Assembly (NCBI RefSeq): GCF_019352895.1
Contig: NZ_JAAAFX010000009.1
Span: forward strand, 700,764 to 764,763
Reading direction: 5' to 3'
Length of the DNA: 64,000 bases
Origin: Variovorax boronicumulans
GTDB lineage: Bacteria > Pseudomonadota > Gammaproteobacteria > Burkholderiales > Burkholderiaceae_C
Shown: positions 25,895-34,543 of the stretch, one piece after another
Layout of the letters: each line of letters starts with the position of its first letter
Position numbering within the stretch: position 1 is the first letter of the stretch
Program-made: the position numbers and the translations under genes
Notes under the pieces: model-generated
Databases searched by the model: none
The model's input: the letters and a program-made list of their open reading frames with translations, nothing else
What the model was told of the DNA's origin: nothing

Positions 25895-25922
25895 GGGATG
25901 TCCGATGGTGGAAGAGGGGAGC

Positions 25923-27104
25923 TCAGTGTGCGTCGCGCTTCGGCATCACGACGCCCAGCTCGGCCGCGACCTCGGCGCTGTGCTGGCCCGAGGCGGCCGC
26001 ATGGCCCAGCTCGGCGTAGTCGAAGGCCGAGAACTGCACCGGCGGGCGCACCTCGAGGTATTCGCCCTCGGTGGGATGGGTGCGCTGGCGGAACAGGCCG
26101 GTGGCCTGCAGGTGCGGATCGGTGGGCAGGTCGTCGATGTCGTTGACGCGCATGGCCGGGATGTTGGCCAGGCGCAGGATCTCCAGCCACTCGTCGGTGC
26201 CGCGCTCGGGCAGGATCGCGGCCGCGGCCTCGTACATGCGGCTGGTGTTCTTGCGGCGCAGCGCCTTGTCGGCGAACTGCGGCTGCTGCAGCACCTCGGG
26301 GTGGCCGGTGGCCTCGAAGAAGCGCACCCAGCGTTCGTCGAGGTAGGGCGCGAGCGCGAGGTAGCCGTCGCGGGTCTTCATCGGCTGGCGCGTGGGGTCG
26401 ACCTGGCGCGGGTAGCACGAGGGGCCGGTGGGCGGCACGAAGGTCATGTCGCACAGGTGCTCGACCAGGTTGAAGCTGGTGACCGACTCGAACATCGGCA
26501 CCTCGACCTTCTGGCCCTCGCCGGTGCGCAGCCGGTGGATCACCGCGGCCAGCACCGCATAGGCCGCGTGCAGGCCCGAGACCTTGTCGGCCATGGTCAT
26601 CGGCACGTAGCGCGGCTGCGGGTTGCCGTCGACGCGCGGCGGCAGCGAGGCCACGCCCGAGGCGGCCTGGATGATGTCGTCGTAGGCCTGCAGCTTGGCG
26701 TAGGGGCCGCGCTGGTCGAAGCCGGTGCAGTGCACGTAGATCACGTCGGGCCGGATCGCACGCACCTCCTCGTACGACAGGCCGGCGCGCGCGATGGCGT
26801 CGCTGCGCACGTTGTGGATGAAGATGTCGCTGGTCTCGATCAGCCGGTGCATGGCGGCGCGGCCGGCCTCGCTCTTCAGATCCCAGTCGACCGAGCGCTT
26901 GCCGCGGTTGAGCCGCAGGTGCACCGGGCTCATGAGCGGCGTGTGCGGCGGCGTGCCGATGATGCGGATGCTGTCGCCCTCGGGCGGCTCGACCTTGATC
27001 ACCTCGGCACCGAGGTCGGCCAGGATCTGCGTGCAGTAGGGGCCGAAGATCACCGTCGTGAGGTCGGTGACGCGCAGGCCTTCGAGCATGCGGGGCGATG
27101 TCAT
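25923..27104 (-). CDS. CaiB/BaiF family (class III) CoA-transferase
   Basis: A 393-residue class III CoA-transferase, moving CoA between acids. The N-terminal 'LEGLRVTDLTTVIFGPYCTQ' and 'DLGAEVIKVEPPEGDS' are classic. The catalytic Asp is expected in the 'LNRGKRSVDWDLKS' to 'DIFIHNVRSDAIARAGL' region or shortly after; 'YDDIIQAASG' follows the family pattern. ATG 27104 has AAGGAGAC upstream and overlaps the stop of the acyl-CoA dehydrogenase before it (ATGA). It probably activates the imported acid or recycles CoA for the dehydrogenases encoded by the same transcript (inference). Confidence 0.93.
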   Translation of the reverse strand: MTSPRMLEGLRVTDLTTVIFGPYCTQILADLGAEVIKVEPPEGDSIRIIGTPPHTPLMSPVHLRLNRGKRSVDWDLKSEAGRAAMHRLIETSDIFIHNVRSDAIARAGLSYEEVRAIRPDVIYVHCTGFDQRGPYAKLQAYDDIIQAASGVASLPPRVDGNPQPRYVPMTMADKVSGLHAAYAVLAAVIHRLRTGEGQKVEVPMFESVTSFNLVEHLCDMTFVPPTGPSCYPRQVDPTRQPMKTRDGYLALAPYLDERWVRFFEATGHPEVLQQPQFADKALRRKNTSRMYEAAAAILPERGTDEWLEILRLANIPAMRVNDIDDLPTDPHLQATGLFRQRTHPTEGEYLEVRPPVQFSAFDYAELGHAAASGQHSAEVAAELGVVMPKRDAH

Positions 27105-28204
27105 GTTGTCTCCTTCATTGCTGCTGAATCTTGGAGTTGCGCGGCGTGCTGCCGCAGGCGCTCGGGGCCGCCCAGGACCTGGCGGTTGAAGCCGATGCGC
27201 TTGAACCAGAAGTGCAGGCCCAGCAGGTCGGTGATGCCCATGCCGCCATGCACCTCGGTGGCGGTGCGCGCGACGAAGGTGCCGGCCTCCGACAGGTGGG
27301 CCTTGGCATGCGCCGACAGCAGCTCGGCCTCGTCGGGCAGCGCGTCGAAGGCATGGGCCGCGTACCAGACCAGCGCGCGGCCGGGTTCCAGGCCGGCGGC
27401 CATCTCGGCGCACAGGTGCTTCACCGCCTGGAAGGAGCCGATCACGCGGCCGAACTGGCGGCGCTCCTTCGCATAGGCGACGGCCTGGTCGATCATGGCC
27501 CAGCCCGCCCCCAGCGTGTCGGCCGCGAGCAGGGCCCAGGCGGCGCTGCGCAGCCGCGCCAGCGTGGCGGGCGTGGCGCCGGGCAGGGGCTGCGCGGGCA
27601 CGTTCTCGAACACCAACTCGCCCAGCGGGCGGGTCGCGTCGATGCTGCGCAGGGCTGCGCGTTGCAAACCAGCTGCATCGGCGGCGACCAGGTGCAGGCC
27701 GCCGCTGCGGTCGGCCACGACGAACACATCGGCCTGCGCCGCGTCGAGCACGAACAGCGCGCTGCCGTTCAGCCGGCCAGCGTCGGCCTGCAAGCCCGCG
27801 CCGTCGCGCGCACCGGCCACGCGCTCGGCGATGGCCACGCCGGCGATGCAGTCGCCGCGGGCCAGGCGCGGCAGCCATTCGGCCTGTTGCGCCGCGCTGC
27901 CGGCCTCGCGCAGGGCCAGCGGCGCAAGCACCGCGCTGCCGAGGAAGGGCACGGGCGCCACATGGCGACCCAGTTCTTCGGCGACCAATGCGGCATCGAG
28001 CAGCGACAGGCCCAGGCCGCCGTGCGCCTCGGGCACCAGCAACGCGGGCACGCCGATCTCGCAGAGGGTCTGCCAGACCGCGCGGTCGAAGGGCTGGTCG
28101 GTGGCGGCCACGGCGCGCACGCGCTCGAGCGGGCAGGCGCGTTCGAGGCTGCGGCGCACGCTGTCCTGCAGGGCGCGCTGGTCGGGGGAAAGTGCGAATT
28201 CCAT
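27101..28204 (-). CDS. Acyl-CoA dehydrogenase family protein, probable non-catalytic partner subunit
   Basis: A 367-residue acyl-CoA dehydrogenase-fold protein: N-terminal helices ('MEFALSPDQRALQDSVRR'), a short beta domain and the C-terminal bundle with 'RRQFGRVIGSFQAVKHLCAE'. Neither known position of the catalytic Glu is acidic. The helix segment reads 'ARLRSAAWALLAA', and the C-terminal segment that is usually YEGT reads 'VLGG'. The neighbouring dehydrogenase keeps one Glu. Adjacent unequal pairs of this kind form heteromeric enzymes in steroid side-chain oxidation (FadE26/27 type), so this one may be structural or regulatory (inference). ATG 28204 was chosen; the frame is open upstream without family similarity. 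Confidence 0.9.
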   Translation of the reverse strand: MEFALSPDQRALQDSVRRSLERACPLERVRAVAATDQPFDRAVWQTLCEIGVPALLVPEAHGGLGLSLLDAALVAEELGRHVAPVPFLGSAVLAPLALREAGSAAQQAEWLPRLARGDCIAGVAIAERVAGARDGAGLQADAGRLNGSALFVLDAAQADVFVVADRSGGLHLVAADAAGLQRAALRSIDATRPLGELVFENVPAQPLPGATPATLARLRSAAWALLAADTLGAGWAMIDQAVAYAKERRQFGRVIGSFQAVKHLCAEMAAGLEPGRALVWYAAHAFDALPDEAELLSAHAKAHLSEAGTFVARTATEVHGGMGITDLLGLHFWFKRIGFNRQVLGGPERLRQHAAQLQDSAAMKETT

Positions 28205-28223
28205 GAAGGGGTCTCCGTGCGCG

Positions 28224-29414
28224 TCAGGCGGCCAGGCGTGGCTCGCGCGGCATGTCGAGGCCGCGTTCCGCGATGATGTTTTTCTGGATCTGCGCGGTGC
28301 CACCGCCGATGATCAGTCCGAGGTCGAACATGTAGCGCTCCTGCCAGATCGCCTGCGCGCGCAGGTGCGGGCTGCCGTGCATCAACAGGCCGAGCTCGCC
28401 CAGCGCGTCGATGGCCAGCCCGGCCAGCTGGTGGCGCAACTCGCAGCCCTGCAGCTTGACCACCAGCGCGGCCAGGCCCAGGTCCTCGCCCGCGGCGGCC
28501 GCGGTGAGCAGGCGCAGGCCGTGGCACTTCTGCGCCAGCACCTGGCCCTGCAGCCGCATCAGGCGGTCGCGCAGCACCGGCAGGTCGATCAGCCGCGTGC
28601 CGTCGACGGTCTCGGCCTGCATCAGCTCGACCAGCTCCTGGTAGCGCTGGGTCGTGACCGCGGCATTGCCCAGCGAGCCGCGCTCGTGCTTGAGCGTGGC
28701 GTTGGCCACCTTCCAGCCTTCGCCACGCTGGCCGACGATCTGCTGCTGAGGCACGCGCACGTCGGTGAAGAAGACCTCGTTGAACTCGGCGTGGCCGGTC
28801 ATGGTCTGGAGCGGGCGCACCTCGATGCCGGGCGTCTTCATCGAGAAGAGCAGGTAGCTGATGCCCGCGTGCTTGGCGGCGCCGGGCTCGGTGCGGACCA
28901 GGCAGAAGATCATGTCGGCCACGTGTGCGGTCGAGGTCCAGATCTTCTGGCCGTTGACCAGGAAGTCCTCGCCGTCCTCGGTGCCGCGGGTCTGCAGCGC
29001 CGCCAGGTCGGAGCCGGCGCCGGGCTCGGAGTAGCCCTGGCACCAGAGCACCTCGCCGCGCAAGGTGGGCGCGATCCATTCGCGCCGCTGCGCCTCGGTG
29101 CCCAGCTCGAGCAGCGTGGGCACCAGCATCGAGATGCCCTGGTTGCCCAGGGGCGGCGCGGCGCCGGCGCGGGTGAACTCCTCGGTGATCAGGTAGGCCT
29201 CCATCACATCGGGCGCAGCGCCGTAGCCACCGTACTCGCGCGGCACCGTGCGGCCCGCGTAGCCGTGCTCGAGCAGCAGGCGCTGCCAGGCCAGCGCGGC
29301 GGCGGGCGGGCGTTGCGCGGTCGGGGCGGTGGCCGAGCGATGGCCGTGGGTCTGGAGGAAGGCGCGGATCTCCTGGCGGAAGGCTTCGTAGCGCGGGGTC
29401 GAACTGAGGTTCAT
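28224..29414 (-). CDS. Acyl-CoA dehydrogenase family protein, probable catalytic subunit
   Basis: A 396-residue acyl-CoA dehydrogenase that introduces a C2-C3 double bond using FAD. 'GYSEPGAGSDLAAL' (residues 127-140) and 'FLVNGQKIWTSTAH' (151-164) are the standard FAD/substrate segments. 'LKHERGSLGN' places Glu244 where isovaleryl-type and FadE26-type enzymes have their base. The C-terminal 'IIGGGTAQIQKNIIAERGL' is typical of the steroid/branched-acid group. It is the first gene of an eight-gene minus-strand set and starts 185 bases from the divergent ABC receptor gene, so that spacer holds the promoters of both transcripts. Confidence 0.93.
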   Translation of the reverse strand: MNLSSTPRYEAFRQEIRAFLQTHGHRSATAPTAQRPPAAALAWQRLLLEHGYAGRTVPREYGGYGAAPDVMEAYLITEEFTRAGAAPPLGNQGISMLVPTLLELGTEAQRREWIAPTLRGEVLWCQGYSEPGAGSDLAALQTRGTEDGEDFLVNGQKIWTSTAHVADMIFCLVRTEPGAAKHAGISYLLFSMKTPGIEVRPLQTMTGHAEFNEVFFTDVRVPQQQIVGQRGEGWKVANATLKHERGSLGNAAVTTQRYQELVELMQAETVDGTRLIDLPVLRDRLMRLQGQVLAQKCHGLRLLTAAAAGEDLGLAALVVKLQGCELRHQLAGLAIDALGELGLLMHGSPHLRAQAIWQERYMFDLGLIIGGGTAQIQKNIIAERGLDMPREPRLAA

Positions 29415-29599
29415 CGGCTGTGGCTGCCGGCAGGCGCGGGCCTGCGGCTTGTCTCCGGTCTGGCTGTTGTGCGGCCCATGCTAGGACCAAGGCCCGGGCC
29501 TCTCAATCGTCTCTTCCGACGATGCCGCCGGCCGGAGCGGCTGCCTACGATCCGTCCCGACGCCGACCGTGGCGCAACAGAAAAACCCAGGAGACCGTC

Positions 29600-30826
29600 A
29601 TGCCCGTATTCCCCTCCCGCCCGTCGAAGGGCTTCCTGCGCACCGGTGCCGCGCTGCTGCTCGGCGTGGCCGCGGTGTTCGCCGCGCAAGCGCAGAAGCG
29701 CTACGACACCGGCGCCACCGACACCACGATCAAGATCGGCCATATCGTCCCGTACTCGGGCCCGGTCTCGGCCTACGGCACGATCGGCAAGACGGCCAGC
29801 GCCTGGTTTGCCAAGATCAATGCCGAAGGCGGCATCAACGGCCGCAAGGTGGAGTTCATCTCGCTCGACGACGCCTACACGCCCTCGAAGACCGTCGAGC
29901 AGGCGCGCAAGCTGGTCGAGCAGGACGAGGTGCTGGTGCTCTTCGGCCCGCTGGGCACGGCGCACAACATGGCGATCCGCCGCTACATGAATGCCAAGAA
30001 GGTGCCGCAGCTCTTCGTGGCCACCGGCGCCACGCGCTTCGGCGATCCCAAGGACTTCCCTTGGACCATGGGCTGGCAGCCGACCTACCAGACCGAAGGC
30101 CTGATCTACGCCGAGCACATCCTCAAGACCAAGCCCGACGCCAAGATCGCGATCCTGATGCAGAACGACGACTTCGGGAAGGACTTCCTCAAGGGCTTCA
30201 TGGACGGGCTGGGCGACAAGGCCAAGCGCATGGTGGTGGCGCAGTCGACCTACGAGGTGACCGACCCGACCATCGACAGCCAGATGGTCAACCTCAAGGC
30301 CTCGGGCGCCGACACCTTCTTCAGCATCACCACGCCCAAGTTCGCGGCGCAGGCGATCCGCAAGGCGGCCGACATCGGCTGGAAGCCCACGCAGTACCTG
30401 TCGAGCGTGTCGGTGTCGGTCTCGGCCGTGATCAAGCCGGCCGGCTACGAGAACGCCCAGGGCGTGATCTCGGCCACCTACCTGCGCGACCCGGCCGACG
30501 ATCGCTGGAAGAACACCAAGGAGTTCGACGACTACAAGGCCTTCATGGCCAAGTACTACCCGGGCGGCGACATGACGGATTCGCTCAACGTGCTGGGCTA
30601 CTCCTCGGCGCAGACGCTCGAGTACGTGCTGCGCAAGGCGGGTGACAACCTCACGCGCGAGAACATCATGAAGATCTCGGCCAACCTGCAGCTCACGCTG
30701 CCCATGCTCTACCCGGGCATCGACATCAAGACCGCCGCCGACGACTTCTACCCGATCGAGCGCATGCAGCTGCTGCGCTTCACCGGCACGCACTACGAGC
30801 CCTTCGGCCCGGTGATGGGCCGTTGA
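29600..30826 (+). CDS. ABC transporter substrate-binding protein (branched-chain amino acid type)
   Basis: A 408-residue periplasmic receptor with a signal peptide (LLLGVAAVFAAQAQ, residues about 18-31) and a type I binding fold. The mature part starts 'DTTIKIGHIVPYSGPVSAYG'. It is about half identical by eye to the next gene and to the truncated receptor at the left end of the window ('MQNDDFGKDFLKGF', 'DPTIDSQMVNLKASGAD'). ATG 29600 follows CAGGAGAC. It is divergent from the acyl-CoA operon and precedes a fatty acyl-CoA synthetase, so the ligand may be the acid degraded by the locus (inference). No LivHMGF permease is in the window. Confidence 0.93.
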   Translation: MPVFPSRPSKGFLRTGAALLLGVAAVFAAQAQKRYDTGATDTTIKIGHIVPYSGPVSAYGTIGKTASAWFAKINAEGGINGRKVEFISLDDAYTPSKTVEQARKLVEQDEVLVLFGPLGTAHNMAIRRYMNAKKVPQLFVATGATRFGDPKDFPWTMGWQPTYQTEGLIYAEHILKTKPDAKIAILMQNDDFGKDFLKGFMDGLGDKAKRMVVAQSTYEVTDPTIDSQMVNLKASGADTFFSITTPKFAAQAIRKAADIGWKPTQYLSSVSVSVSAVIKPAGYENAQGVISATYLRDPADDRWKNTKEFDDYKAFMAKYYPGGDMTDSLNVLGYSSAQTLEYVLRKAGDNLTRENIMKISANLQLTLPMLYPGIDIKTAADDFYPIERMQLLRFTGTHYEPFGPVMGR

Positions 30827-30840
30827 GCCCGGAGCACGAC

Positions 30841-32073
30841 ATGACGCAACAGAACCACACCCTCCCTCGGCGCACCGCGCTGCTGCTGACCGGCGCGGCC
30901 CTCCTGCTGGGCAGCACCATGGCGCTCGCCCAGAAGAAGTACGACACCGGCGCCTCCGACACCGAGATCAAGCTCGGCATGGCCATGCCCTACAGCGGCC
31001 CGGTCTCGTCGTACGGCATCGTCGGCAAGGTCAACGAGGCCTACTTCAAGATGATCAACGAGAAGGGCGGCATCAACGGCCGCAAGGTCACGCTGATCAG
31101 CTACGACGACCAGTACACCCCGCCGCGCACCACCGAGGTGGTGCGCAAGCTGGTCGAGCAGGACGAGGTGCTGGCCGTCTACGGCAACCTCGGCTCGGCG
31201 TCCAACGCGGCCATCATGCGGTACATGAATGCGAAGAAGGTGCCGCACCTGCTGCTGGGCGTAGGCGCGGACCGCTTCAATGACCCGAAGAACAATCCCT
31301 GGACCACGCCCTACATGCCCAGCTACGAGGGCGAGGGCAGCCTCTACGCGAAGAACATCCTGAAGACGATGCCCGGCGCGAAGATCGCCGTGCTCTACCA
31401 GAACGACGATTTCGGCAAGGACCTGCTCAAGGGCCTCAAGAAGGGGCTGGGCGACAAGGCCGCGTCGATGATCGTGGGCGAGGCCTCGTTCGAGATCGCC
31501 GACCCGACGGTCGACTCGCAGATCATCAAGCTGCAGGCCTCGGGCGCCGACGTGTTCGTCAACTTCGCCACCGCGCGCTTCGCCGCGCAGGCCATCCGCA
31601 AGGTCTACGACATCGGCTGGCGCCCCAAGCAGCAGTACCTGACCTATGTGTCGGCCTACGTGAAGATGACGCTGGAGCCGGCCGGCCTGGACAAGTCCAA
31701 CGGCATCATGGCCATGGCCTTCTTCAAGGACGCGACCCAGCCGCGCTGGGCCGACGACCCGGCGACCAAGGAATTCCTGGCCTTCATGAAGAAGTACGCC
31801 CCCGACCAGGACGTGACCAACGCCGCCGGCGTGTACGGCTACGGCGTGGCGCAGGCGATGGAGCAGGTGCTGCGGGCGTCGGGCGACAACCTGACGCGCG
31901 AGAACGTGCTGAAGCAGGCCACCAGCCTCAAGGCGGTGAGCACGGGCATGCTGCTGCCCGGCGTGGCGCTCAACACCTCGAGCACCGACTACTGGCCCTT
32001 CAGCACGCTGCAGCTGGTGCGTTTCAACGGCAAGGAATTCGAGCCCATGGGCCAGTCCATTGCCGTCAAATGA
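30841..32073 (+). CDS. ABC transporter substrate-binding protein (branched-chain amino acid type)
   Basis: A 410-residue paralogue of the preceding receptor. Its signal sequence ('LPRRTALLLTGAALLLGS' then TMALAQ) is followed by 'DTEIKLGMAMPYSGPVSSYG'. Later conserved blocks are 'YQNDDFGKDLLKGLKKGL' and 'DPTVDSQIIKLQASGAD'. It starts 14 bases after the upstream stop and ends 34 bases before the acyl-CoA synthetase gene, so all three are probably one transcript. ATG 30841 is preferred to a TTG 18 bases earlier because it gives a normal signal peptide and a GGAG at the right distance. Confidence 0.93.
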   Translation: MTQQNHTLPRRTALLLTGAALLLGSTMALAQKKYDTGASDTEIKLGMAMPYSGPVSSYGIVGKVNEAYFKMINEKGGINGRKVTLISYDDQYTPPRTTEVVRKLVEQDEVLAVYGNLGSASNAAIMRYMNAKKVPHLLLGVGADRFNDPKNNPWTTPYMPSYEGEGSLYAKNILKTMPGAKIAVLYQNDDFGKDLLKGLKKGLGDKAASMIVGEASFEIADPTVDSQIIKLQASGADVFVNFATARFAAQAIRKVYDIGWRPKQQYLTYVSAYVKMTLEPAGLDKSNGIMAMAFFKDATQPRWADDPATKEFLAFMKKYAPDQDVTNAAGVYGYGVAQAMEQVLRASGDNLTRENVLKQATSLKAVSTGMLLPGVALNTSSTDYWPFSTLQLVRFNGKEFEPMGQSIAVK

Positions 32074-32107
32074 GCGCCATTTCCAAAGAACCACCGGAGA
32101 CACAAGA

Positions 32108-33745
32108 ATGCTCGGACTGATGCAGGACCGCCCGCTGATGATCTCGTCGCTGATCGATCACGCGGCCACCTTCCACCCGGAGACCGAGATCGTCGCGCGC
32201 ACCGTCGAAGGCCCGGTGCACCGCACCAACTACCGCGAGGTGCAGCGCCGCGCCAAGCGCGTGGCCAACGCAATGCAGGCGCTGGGCATCACGCCCGGCC
32301 AGCGCGTGGGCACGCTGGCCTGGAACACGCACCGCCACCTCGAGCTGTACTACGGCGTCTCGGGCACGGGCGCGGTGCTGCACACGGTGAACCCGCGGCT
32401 GTTCCCGGAGCAGATCGACTACATCGTCAACCATGCCGAAGACCAGGTGCTGTTCTTCGACATCTCCTTCGCCGCGCTGGTGGCGCAGCTCGCACCTGCG
32501 CTCAAGACCGTGCACACCTTCGTGGCCATGACCGACCGCGCCCACATGCCCGCGATCGATGTGCCGAAGCTGCTGTGCTACGAGGAGCTGATCGCCGCGC
32601 AGAGCGAGGACTACACCTGGCCCGAGTTCGACGAGCGCACCGCCTCGTCGCTGTGCTACACCTCGGGCACCACCGGCAACCCCAAGGGCGTGCTGTACTC
32701 GCACCGCTCGACCGTGCTGCATTCGCTGATGGAATGCGCGCCCGACACCTTCAACGTCAACTCGGGCATGACGCTGCTGCTGGCCGTGCCCATGTTCCAC
32801 GCCAACGCCTGGGGCATGCCGTACTCGGCCGCGATGGCGGGCGCCAAGCTGGTCATGCCCGGGCCCAAGCTCGACGGCCAGAGCCTCTACGAACTGATGC
32901 GCGACGAGAAGGTGACCTTCTCGCAGGCCGTGCCCACGGTCTGGCTGATGCAGTTCCAGTACTTCGATGCGCACCCCGAGATCGACACGCTGGCCCTGGG
33001 CCTGAAGCGCATCGGCGTGGGCGGCGCGGCCACGCCGCGCAGCATGATCGAGCGCTTCGAGCGCGACTTCGGCGCCGACTTCGTGCAGGGCTGGGGCATG
33101 ACCGAGACCAGCCCCATCGGCGTGATCGGCAACCTGCTGCCCAAGCACCGCGGCCTGTCGAAGGAGGCGCAGACGACGGTCAAGATGAAGCAGGGCCGCG
33201 GCGTCTGGGGCGTGGAGCTCAAGATCGTCGACGAGGCCGGTCAGCGGCTGCCGCACGACGGCCAGGCCTTCGGCCACCTGCATGTGCGCGGCCCGTGGAT
33301 CGCGAGCGGCTATTTCAAGAGCGAGGGCGGCCCGGTGCTCGACGCCGAGGGCTATTTTCCGACCGGCGACGTGGCGACCGTCGACACCGACGGCTACGTG
33401 CAGCTGGTGGACCGCGCCAAGGACGTGATCAAGTCCGGCGGCGAGTGGATCTCGTCGATCGACCTCGAGAACGCGGCCAACGCGCATCCGGCGGTGGCCG
33501 AGGCTGCGGTGATCGGCATCCCGCACCCCAAGTGGCAGGAGCGGCCGCTGCTGGTCATCGTCAGGCGCGCAGGCGCCGAGGTCACGGGCGCCGAGCTGCA
33601 GGCCTTTCTTGCGCAGAAGGTCGCGAAGTGGTGGCTGCCCGACCACGTCACCTTCGTCGATGCGCTGCCGCACACCGCGACCGGCAAGCTGCTCAAGACC
33701 AAGCTGCGCGAGCAGTTCAAGGACCGGGTGTTCGACGCCGCGTGA
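32108..33745 (+). CDS. Long-chain fatty acid--CoA ligase-type acyl-CoA synthetase
   Basis: A 545-residue ANL-superfamily synthetase. 'CYTSGTTGNPKGVLYSH' is the phosphate-binding motif (about residues 184-200), 'GWGMTETSPIG' is motif A5, 'FPTGDVATVDTDGYVQLVDR' carries the ribose-binding Asp, and 'TATGKLLKTKLREQF' ends with the catalytic Lys. All are intact. The size and motif spacing match the medium/long-chain group. A GGAGAC site precedes ATG 32108. It would activate the acid recognised by the two receptors encoded upstream, feeding the divergent beta-oxidation operon (inference). Confidence 0.94.
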   Translation: MLGLMQDRPLMISSLIDHAATFHPETEIVARTVEGPVHRTNYREVQRRAKRVANAMQALGITPGQRVGTLAWNTHRHLELYYGVSGTGAVLHTVNPRLFPEQIDYIVNHAEDQVLFFDISFAALVAQLAPALKTVHTFVAMTDRAHMPAIDVPKLLCYEELIAAQSEDYTWPEFDERTASSLCYTSGTTGNPKGVLYSHRSTVLHSLMECAPDTFNVNSGMTLLLAVPMFHANAWGMPYSAAMAGAKLVMPGPKLDGQSLYELMRDEKVTFSQAVPTVWLMQFQYFDAHPEIDTLALGLKRIGVGGAATPRSMIERFERDFGADFVQGWGMTETSPIGVIGNLLPKHRGLSKEAQTTVKMKQGRGVWGVELKIVDEAGQRLPHDGQAFGHLHVRGPWIASGYFKSEGGPVLDAEGYFPTGDVATVDTDGYVQLVDRAKDVIKSGGEWISSIDLENAANAHPAVAEAAVIGIPHPKWQERPLLVIVRRAGAEVTGAELQAFLAQKVAKWWLPDHVTFVDALPHTATGKLLKTKLREQFKDRVFDAA

Positions 33746-33905
33746 GGAGGGCGCCTCCGGCCCGGCGGGGTCGGCGCGCGCGCCTGTGTCTCTATAGAAT
33801 CGTTCATCGTCCAGGCCTTGCGCTGGATGCGGGCGTGCAAACGATCTCTCCGCTTCCGGGGTTGCCGATGTATGGTGGCACCACGGACTTTTTCGGAGAA
33901 CCACG

Positions 33906-34406
33906 ATGATGAACTCTTTCAGTCGACGCGCCTTTCTCGCGGGATCTGCCGCGTTGGCGCTCGGCGTGTCGGGGCCATCGATCGCCGGCAATCCGATCCT
34001 GCTGGTGCGCGGCGCCATCGAGGGGGCCGATGCCGGCGGCAACCGACGTTTCGACCTCGAAGCGCTGCAGGCCATGCCGCAGACCTCTTTCAAGACGGCC
34101 ACACCCTGGAACAAGACACCCGTCACCTACAGCGGCGTGGCGGTGGGCACCTTCCTGGCGGCGCTCAAGGCCAAGGGCACCCGGCTGCGGCTGATCGCGC
34201 TCAACGACTACGCGGTGGTCGCCGATGTCGAGGACCTGGCCGACAACGGCGCGATCCTGGCCATTGCCAAGGACGGCGCCCCCTTGCCGATCTCGGACAA
34301 GGGACCGATCTTCGTGGTCTTTCCCTTCGACCGCGATTCCAAGCTGCGCTCGGACAGCTTCTATCTCTATGCGGTCTGGCAGCTGTGCCAGATCGATGTT
34401 CTCTAG
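33906..34406 (+). CDS. Exported molybdopterin-oxidoreductase-like domain protein
   Basis: A 166-residue protein with a Tat-like signal ('SRRAFLAGSAALALGVS', residues 6-22). The mature part matches the short sulfite-oxidase-fold proteins annotated as molybdopterin-dependent oxidoreductases ('LVRGAIEGADAGGNRRFDLE', 'YSGVAVGTFLAALKAKG', 'GPIFVVFPFD'). The cysteine that binds molybdenum in true enzymes is missing: the only Cys is near the end (residue 161). It is therefore probably a binding or sensor protein. The GGDEF/EAL protein gene follows 137 bases downstream in the same direction, suggesting that it presents a periplasmic signal to that enzyme (inference). Confidence 0.85.
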   Translation: MMNSFSRRAFLAGSAALALGVSGPSIAGNPILLVRGAIEGADAGGNRRFDLEALQAMPQTSFKTATPWNKTPVTYSGVAVGTFLAALKAKGTRLRLIALNDYAVVADVEDLADNGAILAIAKDGAPLPISDKGPIFVVFPFDRDSKLRSDSFYLYAVWQLCQIDVL

Positions 34407-34543
34407 GGCCGCGCGGATGCTGTTGCCGCGTGCCTCGACGCCTGCTCCGCGGTCTTCGGGTCGGGTGATCGGCGCGCGGCCTGTCCTTGCGGAGGCGGCG
34501 CGCGCGCGACGCGTTCCGCGCCCGGTCTAGGCAGGGGTCCGTC

